DNA of 64,000 bases from Escallonia rubra (GCA_033065855.1 JAVXUO010002935.1:992001-1056000), one strand, 5' to 3'. Positions 21,964-34,580 are shown, counted from the stretch's first letter. Program-made: numbers and translations. The notes: a model not told the origin generated them from the letters alone.

Positions 21964-24900
21964 TGTTGCTGCTTAAAATATGTCTCGCGTATGTTGCGGA
22001 ACCCGAGCCTAGACCAATGACCTGCAAGACAGAAAACGAGTGACCGCCGGGTGGGGTTCCCGGCGGAGAACTCTCCGATGCTTAAGTCAGAGCGCAGCTA
22101 CATGATAATGACTCTGAAAAAGCATGAATGGGTGTAGTTGTGTCGTTTACCTGAGGGGTAGACCCCTTTATATAATGGTAAGAAGAAGAGCTCTAGTAGG
22201 ACTTGAATGTGAACAAATCCAATTAGGATTGTATTAGGATTCTAGAGAATCACGTGTCTATCTCTGATGATAGAGTCTTGATAAGATAATCCCCAATGTC
22301 CAAGTATGACTGAGAGTGCCGGTATTCCCCAATTATTGGGAGTATATTTGAGATATATCATAAGCCCCCCACTTCCTTAGCCAAAATGTTTGGCTGAGGA
22401 AGTTTATACCTGGTGTCTTGAGACACACGTTAGATTTGTAAGGGATTCTCCATCCGCTTGTAGGGGTAATAATATTTCTCTACTCCATGTACTCGGACCT
22501 AAGCTCTTGGGAGCTTAAGCCTTGGAACTTTGCCCGAGTAGGATGCTAGAACTCTAGCTCTTGAGAGCTAGGTCTTTCGAATGTCGCCTAAGTAGGCTAT
22601 TCGGAATCATCTTTGGGAAGATGAATAATGGGATCTCGGGATCCATTAAAGGCTGTGCCCCACGTTAGCCTCTCTAGAGAGAGGACACAGAGCTGTGCAT
22701 GCAAGTTGTTGCATGTGCTAAGTGTTTGAATGTCCCCTTGAGGGGTCACCTCTCCTGTGGAAGGTGTTTATTTTGTGCAAGTGTGTGTTCTTTAGCTTGA
22801 GCTGACCACATCATGCTTGCGTTTTACTTTGACGCGAACCCTTATCGTCAGCTAAGGGCTGGCAAAGAAGCCTCGCACTCACGCTCGGCCAGGTTTCGAA
22901 TTAACAAAACAGGGTAGGGCGACGAACTCCCACGTGGTTTTGCCGTTTCTCGGGCTAGAACTAAAGCTAGACCGTGTCAGATAACACTTGTGTGCTATCA
23001 TGTCACCCTTGGGGGTGTTCGTCCCTTGAGGGACTGCCCTAGAGGGCTGGTGGAACGTAGAGTTCTGATAAGTGCCCTTGAGGGGGAATGGAACATGGAG
23101 CTCATGTAAAATACCCTCGGAGGGTTGACGGAACTTAGAGTTCTCGTACGCGCCCTTGACGGGGAATGTAGCTCATGTAAATGCCCTGGGGGGCTGGACG
23201 GAACTTAGAGTTCTCGTCATACGTGCCCTCGGGGGCAGATAGAGCGCAAAGTGCTCTGATTCACTAGTTGCATTAGTAGCATGCGCTGGTGTGAATGTTT
23301 GGCCTTTGACAGTCGGTCACTGTATGACCGGATATATAATGTCGAGGCGGCATGATACTGCAGCAAAAACCCTAGGCGTAATCTTTAAGTCACCGGGTGC
23401 TGTGAATTTGTTCCTTGCTTGTGAGGTGATTTTTGCGTCACTGTTGATGCTCGCGAGCGCAGTATAAACCCTTACAACATGAAAAAGTATGTGACTGAAA
23501 AAACAGCTTTTGAAGCAACAAAGCACATGAACTTAAAAGTTCAACTATGTTTTTAACATATGATTGAGAGCGGTGTTCAACACCGAGGCCCCATTAGGGC
23601 TTTGTCGGTTAGCCGACAGGGGTGTGCTGCACTGCGTGTCGCAGGTGAGCTTAATATGTCATAGCAGTCGGATGTCCCGACTTGTGACGTGCTTGCACTA
23701 ATGGACGTGAGTAGATAATGCTAGACAAAAAATAAATATAAGTCTAGGTAATATACGAGCACATAGGAGAAGCAGTCCTTAGGAGGCTTGCTAGTGCCTA
23801 GAATTGTAGTCGTTTAAATTTTAACGACGTGCCAGAAAATACAACATGTGTGCATGCTTTAAAGAATGTGCAACATACGCGAATTCATGAGACCGTGTAA
23901 GTCTTCTATTCAAATACGTGTTACAAAAAGCTTAATGCTTGAAGGATTCGTGGCATATGTCAAATAAATAAGACCATGGGGGTCTAAAGCATAAATAGGC
24001 CTTTTTGAACGTTAATACCTTTAAAAGTATGTGACCTAAGGTAAATAAACGAGACCTTTTGGGTCTAGACGTAAACATGCAGTTTTTATGGGGGTTAAAA
24101 CATCAATGCTTTAACAAGGAAGGAGTGCACCTTATTTGGATTGAGGGAGGTCTGCCCATTTTCTCTCTTACGACGAAAGTGAATGTTTTGACGGGTGTAC
24201 TGCTGCCCGTAACCGTCCGCCACTAGGGCCGTAGCGGCGAAGATGGAATTTAGGCCTGTGACTGTCTGCTACCCGTGACTGTCTGCCATCGGTATCACGA
24301 CGTGCAATCTTGACACTGCCGCGTTGATGGTCGCCATAGCGTGCGGCGGAGTGGGATGGCGATGACGTGGTTGTTCAGGGCTCCTCTCTGGACGGATGGT
24401 GACGGAGGGGTTGTCTAGAGAAAGGATGGCCGCGGTGGCGCGGATCTGGACCGGAGGGCGGCGATGGCGTTCCCAATCTGTTGCGAATTCGGCTGTGTGG
24501 CTCCGACGCTCCGTCCGGCGCCGGTGCTGGTGGCGGTGGAGCTGCTTCTTCCTCTTCTATTCCTTTTCTATATTTTTTTTGTTGCCCCATCAATTTTGCG
24601 GCGGCTTGTGACGTTGGTAACTCCGGTGGCGTTGCCTTTTGTCGTGGTGGTGCCGCGGAGGTTATGGTGATGGCGGTGGAGCTGCCTGGTTGCCGTCGGT
24701 GGTGTGCATCTTGACGGGATGACAATGGCAAAGTACTGCCACGCGGCGCTGCCAATCGCGGCTTGGGCCTTCGGCGCGTCCGTAGTTTTTTCCGGTCTCT
24801 CTCTCTCTCTTCATTGGTTATTGTTGTTTGCTTGTTTCCGATTGTGATGGAGGCAGTGGCGCTGCCTGGTTGCCAACGGTGGTGCGCATCTCAATGGCGG

Positions 24901-26954
24901 CGATCTGGAGGTGAAGTCCAAATTTTACGGCGGCGCTGCAGTGAGGGCAACTTCCCATGGCCGCGGCGACGCAGATCTGGAGCAAGGATGGCGTTGACTG
25001 AACCGAGAGGACTCATGGCACCGTGTTTGACCGACGTATTGTCGCCTGTGACGACAAGCGGGCTCCTGTCTGGACGGATGGTGGCGGCTGGAGGAGTTAG
25101 CACCATGCCGATGGACGATAGAGTCAGCGCCACAGCGGAGGCCGGCGAAATAGATCTCGGAAGAAGGCACCAGCGTGTACTGGATAGGCTTGATTTCGGC
25201 TGGTGTGGCAGTCGCCTGGAGGCGTCGCCACTTCCGATCATGGTGGACGGCGCTGTGAGGCCGCGACGGTGCGGCACCCGTGCACAGCGGTGACGATCTC
25301 TCTTCCTTTTTTTTTTGGGTGGTTGTTGCATCTGCTCTGGTAACTTCACGCCGGCGCTTTTTTACGTCGGAGGTCGAAGTGGTTGGCCAGCGAGAATCTT
25401 GATTAAGGTGGCGCCGGTAGTTACGGCGCTGATTGTGGAACTGATGAAGGTGGTCGGCGTAGTGGCGCCGTTGCTATTGATTTGGGGGAGCAGATTCCTT
25501 GGACGGTGACCATGGCCACCTGCAAATTTGCCATCCTCAATCTTCGAGCATTTGGCCGGTGACCGTGGTACAGCCGGCGTGTATTGCGGGCAATGGATCT
25601 GGACATGAAGCAGATCCGGCAATTGGTGGCCGCAAGGGTGAGACAGTGATGGCGCTGTCCATCGCGGTGGTGATGGCGTCGCCCTACCGCTAATCGCGGT
25701 GGCGTGCATCTTGAGGAAGTGGTGGCAACGATTTGGCTGTGACTGCCAGAGCAAGGCTGTGACGGTGAGATGATACTGTCGCAAGCGTGCTCCTCTGCGG
25801 TGGCTGACGGAGGTGGCGTCGCATCAGTGGCCGATGGAGATATATTGGAGGATAGCGACAGCGGCGCGTATGCGATGGGCTTGGCCATGAGCGGCGCCGG
25901 CACCTTGCTGGAAGAGATGTTGCTGTGGCGGCGCTGCCGTGGTTCTTCATCTTTATCTCTTTGCTTTTTTTTTTTTTTTTTTTTTAGTTTTTTCAATTGT
26001 GTTGATCGGAGAAAGGACCCGCCGACGGCGACAGTCGGTGGTGAATGTTCTGTGACAGGGTGACCGGAGAAAGACGACGTTTACGGCAGCCCTTTTGCGG
26101 CGGATGAATTGGTAGTTCAGAAGTATACGCGGTGGCGCGTACGGGTTGAACCTTGTGACGGGGCTACCACTGCTGCTTCTTTTCCTTTCGCCGGATTTTT
26201 TTTTATTGCGTTGCCGTCGGTGGCTCGCGGCAATTTGCTGGTTCTCTTTGCTGCTCCGGTAGCTTTGCGGCGGCCGGAGATGGTGATGTCTGAACCTTGT
26301 TTGTGGTTGTGCAGGCATGGGCCTGCCGTGTAGGTGCTGCTGACGGTTCTGTTGTTGGCCGCCGGCGACAGTTTCCAAGACAATGAAGAGACTGTTTGAA
26401 GGTGGTTGGGATTGGAGACCCACGGTGGAGGTGCCGTCGGTTGGCTGTCGACGGTGGTTTCCAAGTTGTACGATCATAGTAATTTTATTTTTTCTTTGAC
26501 GTGATTGGGTTTGGTCAATCGGCTAGGCTGGCGGGTCCCACGGATGGCGCCAAAATGTTGCTGCTTAAAATATGTCCCGCATACGTTGCGGAACTTGAGC
26601 CTTGACCGATGACCTGCAAGACATAAAACGAGTGACCGTTGGGTGGGCTTCCCGGCGAAGAACTCTCCGATGCTTAAGTCAGAGCGCAGCTACATGATAG
26701 TAACTCTGAAAAAGCATGACTGCGTGTAGTTGTGTAGTCGTCCTTTTTACCTGGAGACCCTTTATATAATGGTAGGAAGAAGAGCCCTAGTAGGACTTGA
26801 ATGTGAACAAATCCAATTAGGATTGTATTAGGATTCTAGAGAATCACGTGTCTATCTCTGATGATAGAGTCTTGATAAGATAATCCCCAATGTCCAAGTA
26901 TGACTGAGAGTGCCGGTATTCCCCAATTATTGGGAGTATATTTGAGATATATCA
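21964..26954 (-). mobile_element. Gene-poor non-autonomous LTR element (related to the 8188-15962 element)
   Basis: LTRs of about 398 bp at 21964-22360 and 26556-26954, TG...CA ended (TGTTGCTGCTT...GATATATCA), flanked by CATGT and CCTGT (4 of 5). The primer-binding site on the minus strand, TGGCGCCATCCGTGGGA, lies just left of 26556, so the element reads right to left. A purine tract (GTGGGGGGCTTA on the minus strand) borders the 3' LTR at 22361. The R/U5 part of the LTR matches that of 8188-15962, and the primer site is identical. The interior has no gag or pol; it is GC-rich at 24200-26480 and carries a hairpin array at 22500-23330. Structurally it looks whole but without coding capacity. 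Confidence 0.88.
22500..23330 (-). other. Array of compact stem-loops inside the LTR element
   Basis: At least a dozen short perfect hairpins follow one another. Examples on the plus strand: TAAGCTC-TTGG-GAGCTTA (22500), CTAGCTC-TTGA-GAGCTAG (22554), GCCTA-AG-TAGGC (22586), TCATCTT-TGGG-AAGATGA (22607), GGATC-TCGG-GATCC (22631), CCTCTCT-AG-AGAGAGG (22669), CATGCAA-GTTG-TTGCATG (22698), CCCC-TTGA-GGGG (22734), CACCC-TTGG-GGGTG (23004), GTCCC-TTGA-GGGAC (23021), GCCCT-AG-AGGGC (23036), TGCCC-TCGG-GGGCA (23224) and CGGTCA-CTGTA-TGACCG (23314). Stems differ but many loops are TYGR on the plus strand (YCRA in the element's sense RNA). The part at about 23070-23230 also contains degenerate direct repeats. 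Confidence 0.8.
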
Positions 26955-27094
26955 CCTGTAAAATAGCATGTGTTTCTAAAAATTAACCTACTTTGATAGA
27001 TGTCAATTTTGAATAAATACATGTTGTCAAAAATATATACTTGTGTGAACTTGTGTAGAAAATCAGTTTCGAACAATTACTAACATGCATATGT

Positions 27095-27945
27095 TAAGGT
27101 TCCAAAAACAGCAGTAACGTAAACTGGAAATAGAATTGTGTCTAATAACTCACAGTAGTAAATGCAGAACAGCAAATGGAAAGACCGAGGCGTGAATTTG
27201 ATTCACTGTCCTTAAGACTTTATTCGTCTCGCAACGGTGCTGGCGGTTCTTGACGACAATCTCCCAGGATACAACGACAATACGTCTGAAATAGGAGCAC
27301 TCCAAATTGCAGACCCAACGAACCAAAACAATGGCACATAATTCTTTCGGACACAGGAAATTCGGAGACAGAATATTACAGAAAATGATTTCGGGATTCA
27401 GTTCTTCAAATAAATTGTAACTGACTCGATTTTTATACAGTGAGTATTCACTGGGGGGTGCAACTCTTCACAGCTGGTTGGAAAGGTTACAACTTTTCGG
27501 AAAAGAAAATAAATAAATATTAATTTATTTGTCCAAAGAATAAATCCTGATGGGCCCAAGCCACGGACCGGACAGGGGCGGGCGGCGTGCTCGTGTGATG
27601 GACCTTGGGTCAACCTAGGTCCTTCCACCTTACAAAACATGGGTACCCCCAAGAGGCCCAACCCTTAGCTCAAGGCTAAGCCTTATAATGAGACAATTTG
27701 ACTTTATCTCTTCAATGTGGGATACTCTTTTCCCTTCAAATTGAACCACAAACTTTAACTTCAATTTTCACATTCACCTTCCATTTGTTTTAAACATGTG
27801 AATATGCCATGATCATCTATTCCAATAGACGGACATGAATTAATTTGTTCCTAACCAAAACTTGGTTTGGAACCCTATTAAAAAATTAAGTCAAAGTTAC
27901 TTCTCACAATGGGTTTAAAACTCAATTCCAACAATACCCACCGTA
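27095..27945 (-). mobile_element. Possible solo or truncated LTR, minus strand
   Basis: On the minus strand a TGTTGGAATTGAG start is found at about 27941, preceded by a purine-rich GGTGGGTATT, as expected where a polypurine tract meets a 3' LTR. The far end is uncertain and no second LTR is present. A broken fossil. Confidence 0.35.
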
Positions 27946-28150
27946 ACATAAACACTCCAAGAGCGCCAACTTCCATGTTGTACCTAAAACTATAACACAA
28001 GATCCACCAAACTGATAGGGATGATTTGCGTGTGCCAAAAAAATCCACCGAAGTTATAATAATTAGCTGTAGTAATAATTTTTTAACGATCGATAAAATT
28101 ACGTACCCGTATATATAACACGATGTTTTAACTGATACAGATGATTTGCG

Positions 28151-28945
28151 TAGGGATGGCAAAAAAATCCGAACCCGCGGATTTCCGCCCCGCCCCGCCC
28201 CGATAGGAGCGGGTTTTTTTGACTTTGACCGGGTCGTGGGGCGGGTATGGTATTTTTAAAAAAAACCCGCAGCGGGTTAGGGTCGGATATGGTATTTACC
28301 TATCCCGCCCCGCCCCGGTATACATACCCTAATAGGAGCATTAATCTCAGCCGTCCATCTATACATATATATATGCCTACTTTCCACAGAATACCCTAGA
28401 TTTGTTTGCTTTCCTCTCCAATCTCTCGGCAGACCAGAGACAGCCACACACACGACGCACGCTCACGGCTTGGCAACTCGCACCTCGCACCTCACGAGTT
28501 GGAGACCACCGCAGCTCGCACAGCTCTCCACCGCACCTCGCACGGTTCTCCACCGCAGCACCAACTCGCACGGCGACGAACCAACACTGCTACGGCCGAC
28601 GAGCTTGATCGGATCTACTGCCAGTACTCCGACGAACCACCACTGCGACGAGCTTGTTCTCATAGTTGGATCTACGGCGACGAACCACCACCGCAGCACC
28701 ACAAGGCGCACGGCTCTCAGATTTGGATCTGCGGCTCTCAAATTGTTCACATAGGATCGGGTAAATTGTTCACGGGGCGGAGCGGGGCGGGTTCGGGGTT
28801 CCTAAATATACACAGGATCGGGTATGGTATGTAACATAAATAACCCGGACCGGGGCGAGGGCGGGGCGGGACAAATTTCACTGAGTAGCGGGGCGGGTTC
28901 GGATTTTGCAAAACCCGCATCCGACCCGCCCCATTGCCATCCCTA
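28151..28945. mobile_element. hAT-type MITE, GC-rich, 795 bp
   Basis: Ends TAGGGATGGCAA and ...TTGCCATCCCTA, with perfect 8-bp target duplication GATTTGCG at 28143-28150 and 28946-28953. Subterminal runs of CCCGCCCCG and GGGGCGGG. Short alanine/arginine-rich frames inside are not genes. The surrounding GATTTGCGTGTGCCAAAAAA also occurs at 28023, an older local duplication. Confidence 0.92.
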
Positions 28946-29227
28946 GATTTGCGTGTGCCAAAAAAGACCCGGTAACGATAAAATGGAAAGAAAGAATATA
29001 TAATTCAAATTTGTGGGGTGCGAGAGGCTCCCCGTCAAAAGAAACTTTCTTAGAGGAGTTCATAACATACCCGTCTCCAAAAAGCTTGGGGAGGAAGGGA
29101 TCAGAAGAAGATCTTGAATCAAACCAACGCCCTCCCCGCGTGGGCGATGACCACTTTCCATCGCTCCATTCATCTCTTCTGATCCCTCCCTCCCTCCCTC
29201 CCATCCCCTAGGGTTTCACATTTTCAG

Positions 29228-30688
29228 GTACCTACCTTCCCATTTTACACGAATCCCTGCATCCCTTTCTATCTCTCTCAGTGTGTGCGGGTGTGTGTGA
29301 TTTTATAGTATCTGTGTGTATTATCTCAATCAAATCATAGAAACTAAGCAATTGCTTGAAGTTCTTCGTTATTTGGATATGTAGGCGGTCATCTGTACGT
29401 ATTATTGGAGCTGAGAAACTCGTGGTGTTCGAATTATGTATGCACTTGAGTGTAGGTGCTAGGGTTCTAATGAATTACCTTCTGTGTTTCATTTGATTTT
29501 TTTCTTTTGACTTTTTGTGACTTTCTCGGATAGATTCAGTACCATGTGAACGTTGATTTTACTCGCCATTTTTGCTCTAGCTTGACTTGCCAGATGACAT
29601 TTAGTTAATATATGATTGGTATTTCAGTTAATCAATGTTCACATGATATTGGAATATTTATTTGATCTATCATTGCTATTCAATGTTTGCACGATATTTA
29701 TTTAATCTATGATTGCTGTTTGCCAATTAATTTGTTCTATTAATGTGATTTCTCAAGTTAGAAGTTTCGATAGTAAAGTTCGATCCTACTGTTTCTGTAG
29801 TGTCCACAGCTAGTTATTATTTTTGGACTCATCTTTGAGAGATAATTGAGAATATTTGTTGAGTAGGAAATACTTCGTTTTCTTTCTTCATTTGGGGACG
29901 TTGAGCTTTATTAGACCAGAAAAGGAAGATTTGATGTTATTTTGTTAGTTTTTGATCGAAAAACATTTCATCCCATTTAAAAGGGAATTGATCCTGAAAA
30001 TAACATGATCAATATGCTAATCGATGGTCATTTGTACGTATTATTGGAGCTGAGAAACTTGTGGTGATCGAAGAATTTATGCAAATTGACGATGATCAAT
30101 TTGCATATCGGCTCGTCACTTCTGATCCCTTCACCTGACCTTATATCTGTATTTGCAGCTGTTTGTGTGTTTTTTCATAGGGCGCTGATGCTTTGGCTAG
30201 TAATTGATGTCTTTAGGAGGAACTGCCTTTTTGCTATTTATGTTTGATTATATGTAGGTGGTTTGGATCTTGTAATTTTCTCTCATGTACTCTTATGGAT
30301 GCTGAGAAGATAAGAAATGAAAATAATTACATGTTTGACTATACCATTTAGGGAATCAATGAATACATGCATTTCAGTTACAGAATTGGAAGTTTTAACT
30401 GGCTTGAAAATTATCATGCTCCTATATACCGTTATGCGGTTAATTTTTATTCTTTGATTGGTTGCTGGGAGAGTTTGTCGGGTAAATAAAATTTTACTTT
30501 TACTTTCTGAACAATGACCTTCAGTAAACCAAAGAAATGGAATTGTGATGTTATTTAGAATCTCATACGATTGAAGGAGACAGTCTTGATCACTGTGTCC
30601 GGTTTCTGGTTGTAAAAGTTTATGTTTCAACAGCTGCAGATTTACTGAGTATACTACTCTCTTGACTTCCTTCCCTTTTCTTTGACAG
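29228..30688 (+). other. Probable 5' UTR intron of the coiled-coil membrane protein gene
   Basis: A leader ending TTTTCAG is followed by gtacct at 29228. A pyrimidine-rich acceptor TTTGACAG ends at 30688, five bases before the first upstream ATG. Within the intron a roughly 60-base segment (TACGTATTATTGGAGCTGAG) is repeated at about 29397 and 30036. First-exon sequence upstream of 29227 is pyrimidine-rich, like a plant leader. Confidence 0.6.
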
Positions 30689-30693
30689 GATCC

Positions 30694-30805
30694 ATGCATA
30701 TTATTGTGTTCTCATGCAACTAGGTAATAAGAGTGCCTACTAAGCTAGGCAGATTATTTGATGTTGCTGAGTGATGCCAACCTTTTCAGCAATAACGTTG
30801 GATAG
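30694..30805 (+). promoter_or_regulatory. Two upstream ORFs in the leader of the 30774 gene
   Basis: uORF1 is ATG 30694 to TAG 30723 (9 codons plus stop). uORF2 is ATG 30761 to TAG 30805 (14 codons plus stop) and overlaps the main start at 30774 in a different frame. Both lie downstream of the inferred 5' UTR acceptor, so they should be in the mature mRNA. Confidence 0.6.
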
Positions 30806-33550
30806 GTTGTTAGAACCAGGAACATCGAAATCAATGGCAGCAGGAAAGACTGCTGCGGATCCAAAACTGGAGAGGAGAAACAGTATCCCTAGTTCTAAGC
30901 TGGAAAGGGGAGTTGGTGTTTCTAATTCTAAGCAGGAGAGGGCAAATAGCACGTCGTCAATGATTTTAGATAAGAGACACCACTGGGCTCGGATATCCCC
31001 AGCGCTGTATGCCACTCCTGAACCAACTCCGCTTCCTGATTCTCCTACTTCTTTCTCTCCATCTCCTTACATCGTCAATCACAAGAGACGTGGGCCTCGC
31101 CTTCTTAAGAGTTTCTCTGAGGACGACGTAGCTACTCGCGAACAAGCTCTAGATGAAGAAAAGGTTGCTGCGGATGCTAATAGAACAGAAACAGAGGTTG
31201 TTCATTCAGCTAAGGATACTAGTTCTTTATTTCCAGTTCCTAGTCTTGTTGGAGAGGCGAATTCCAATGGCGTTTATGACGTAAAACTTGGCAGTAGTGA
31301 ATCCAGTGGTGGTTTAGCAGGGGAAAATGGTTCATTTAAGCCTGTTACACCTAATGTGGAAAAAGATGACGAGGTGGAAGATTTCCTTGATCTTCAAGAC
31401 TCAATGAGTGTTAAGAGCAGTATTCAGGGCGACAGCAACGGTGTCGCAGAACGGCCTTTGAATCTCACAACCCCAATGGCAGAGTTCTATGATGCTTGGG
31501 AAGGTATTTCACCTTTGCTTTTAGTATTTCCTTGGGTTGTTATATTCGCATTTGCTCTCCATGTCACATTTGACCAGGTTGATTGCAGTCTTCAATTCAC
31601 ATTTCTTGTATCAGTAATGCAAACAAGGACATTATGGAGCTTGTTTCAATGCTTTCATACGTTGATATGCTACATTCTTGTTTCCTGTACCCCCTTTCTT
31701 GTCTCCTTTATTAAAGCATTTTCTTAAAACTAATAAATTGGTTAAGTCCTTGCTGCAAAATATTAAGTTGCATTATTGTCGTATTGGGCTATGCTGTCAG
31801 AATATTGGTTTTCTTACTTGCATTTCTTGTTGTAGAACTATCTTCTGAGAACGGGCCACAGCCTCCTCCGGTCGATGTTGAAGCTGAATTATGTGAAATG
31901 CGAATGAGTTTATTAATGGAAATAGAGAAGCGGAAGCAAACAGAAGAGGACCTTGATAACTTGCGAAGCTGTTGGCTGAAGATCCGGCAACAGTTGTCTC
32001 TTGTTGGTTTGACCCTTCCTGCAGATCCTATTGCTGGAGCAGAGGATGAACAACTTGGTGACCCCACAGAGCAGCTGTGCCAACAAGTCTATATTGCTCG
32101 GTTTGTGTCGAATTCTATTGGCAGGGGAATTGCAAAGGCCGAGGTGGAGGTGGAGATGGAAGCCCAGATACAGTCGAAGAACTTTGAACTTGCTCGGCTA
32201 TGTGACAGGCTGCATTACTATGAGACTGTGAATCGTGAGATGTCTCAGAGGAATCAGGAAGTTGTCGGTGAGATTTCTGTACATATAAACTTTAGAGTTG
32301 AGTTATTTACGCTATTCTTTCTCTCTCTTTTGCCGTACTTTTTTTTCCTTGATGATATACAACACATGTGGATGTTGGTGCACGTAATTCTCTGTACTGC
32401 ACAAAGATTAGGGAGAATCTTGTTTGGAAGAATGGTAAGGTAAATTTTTATACCAAAGCTGTTCTGATTTTCAAATGGTGGATCCACGCCTCCTCTTTCT
32501 CTATATTCTCTTATTTCCTCAAATACATTAAAAATCGTTTTTTTTGGTTCTCTTTTGTACTTAATGTAAACATGAAGACTTGTAAAACTGAAAGTGAACT
32601 CTGGGATTTACATGTAGGATCCTGTAGGCATCACATTAAGGGCTTAAGTCTCATAGAAGCTTAAGAGCCCTTCTCTGGAAGTTGTTCTGTTGAGTTGAAA
32701 GCGCTTTTTAGGCCTTTTTATTTTTTATTTTTTATTTTAAGAGCTCATCTAGAATAGCGTTTGTTTCCGCTATGAAACTTTGAAAGACTTTGATTAGTTA
32801 ATCATGCATGCTTACTAGGAGTTAGTGAAGCTCATGCAAGCTTACTAGAACCCACCCATAGAGCTTAATTGGCAAGCTACTCAAACCTACGATAAGGACA
32901 GCCCAGTCACAAGAACTTTGGGTTAGCTGCGTGTGGATAAGCTTCTGAGGGGGAGCCTTATTTAGATTTTATAGAAAGCGTGACACTAGAGTTTGCACTT
33001 GGATGCCCAATGCAAACTAAAGTATCGAAAAATAAGACTCGACCAGACTCAAACATGTGAGCTCTGGATAGGCACCTACCACTCCAAATCTTGTGCTATT
33101 GAAAATTCTTTCCATGCCATCTGTGAACTTTCAGTGATTCAACCATTTTTCTCAGTTTCAAAATTTTATTTAGAAAGCTTGAGTAGAAGATTCAATGACT
33201 ATCTGAAAATCTTCATCCTTTTTTGTGTGCCTTTTCCCTGCGTGTGTGCCTGTGGTGGGGGAGAGAGGGGGTTTGACACTTCGACATGGGTGCATATGTT
33301 TCTGTTAACTCTTTTCCTGTAGATTATGCAGACAACTAATTTCCGATCTTTTTTCTTATTTGGTCGTGTAGAGACAGCTCGACGTCTTTGGCAAAGCAGG
33401 AAGAGAAGGCAGAGGTGGATTTGGGGGTCGATTATTGCTGCAGTTACTTTTGGGAGCGCTGCCTTAGCATGGTCTTACCTCCCAAGTGGAAAAGGATCCT
33501 CCTCTGACAATACATCCCATGCTCCTGAGGGAAACTACTCATCGCAGTGA
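30774..33550 (+). CDS. Conserved plant coiled-coil protein with C-terminal membrane anchor (unnamed)
   Basis: Exons 30774-31503, 31836-32267 and 33372-33550 all join with canonical GT-AG ends in phase 1, giving 446 residues. The N-terminus (MPTFSAITLDRLLEPG) and a serine/proline-rich region with RRGPRLLKSFSEDD are followed by an acidic stretch (VEDFLDLQDS) and TPMAEFYDAWEELSSENG. Exon 2 encodes coiled coil (AELCEMRMSLLMEIEKRKQTEEDLDNLR; VEVEMEAQIQSKNFELARLCDRL). Exon 3 encodes a basic patch (ARRLWQSRKRRQRW), one hydrophobic segment (about 403-424, WIWGSIIAAVTFGSAALAW) and a short tail. A tail-anchored protein facing the cytosol is inferred. I recognise the sequence style as a conserved plant family but know no function. 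The ATG at 30774 is the first in frame, with a stop codon two codons upstream. Confidence 0.85.
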
Positions 33551-34580
33551 TGAGCACCCAATTGCACAGATTTACTGTGTGCTATGTGCTGGAAGAGAAA
33601 AAAAATAAGAACATGGCCAAAATTGCCATCTTGTGAATACCCTGTAGCCTTTGTTTTGTTGCATATTATTTTCTGCCACGGCAGGATGTATATAGTTGCA
33701 GCAAATTAAGAGTTCGGTACATAAAACTGCTGTTCCATCAGGCATTGGGAAATGAGGTGATAAAATGGCAGGATGGATATTTGCATTTGTTTTAGGTCTC
33801 CGTTTCTTCAAAGATCAGAAAATTTGCAACGACGGAAAAGCTGATGCAGTTTCATCTGCAATGCATAACAGCTTCAGAAAGATAAGTTGTTGCCCCTGTA
33901 TTTTGTTTGGCCATTTTTACATGATTCAAGAAAAAAAGCCTCTGGAGTTGGTGGCTCAAAAGGTGTAGTTTGCCTTTCCTACTTCCTTACTGCTGTCCAC
34001 CTGTTTTATGTGTTCTGGTACGGGTGGCAAAATGGATGGATGGGTTGGGTTTGGGCTTGGGCGTGGGTTGGGTTAAACATATTGGGTTTAAATGGATGAG
34101 TGTCTCATTTATATCCATTTATCAATGGGTCAATTGAGTCGGTTCTTAAATCGACTGGTTTCACTCATTACAACCACGAGTGACCCGTAATTAATATATT
34201 TTCACTTTCTACAATGAGAACCTTGTAGATCTACAATCCAGTGGATTGTTGAGTTCTAAATTTTTTGATCCATTTAGACCCAATTATATATGGAAGCATT
34301 GCTCACGCATGCAACTTCAATTAAGTTATCCGTGCTATCTGACTGTTCATATACGATCTGTAGACAGTCAAGATCATTATTATTAACGTTTGTTTTAAGT
34401 TCGTCCGCTACATAATTTAGCGGACGATACATTTGACAAATATACCCCTCAACCCTCAGTTGAAGATGATATATTATACAGTGAGAGTATTCGTCCGATT
34501 CATTATATAGAGGATGACACTTAGAAGACTCAGAGTCTGCAAAGGCACCTTCCTCTATTTCTCTCTCTAGACTCATTCTT
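33551..34580. other. 3' UTR and repeat remnants
   Basis: The 3' UTR of the preceding gene probably covers the first few hundred bases. At about 34018 a hAT-like left end (TACGGGTGGCAAAATGG followed by GGTTGGG words) has no partner. At 34401-34427 there is a hairpin with arms TCGTCCGCTA/TAGCGGACGA, a motif seen again at 36959 and 49446. Confidence 0.55.

Noticed and set aside
24375-26477. Many frames of 100-190 codons on both strands
   Set aside because: GC-rich interior of an LTR element; frames overlap on both strands and none shows a gag, pol or host domain.
34018-34110. hAT-like left end with GGTTGGG words
   Set aside because: No matching right end or 8-bp duplication; recorded only as a remnant.
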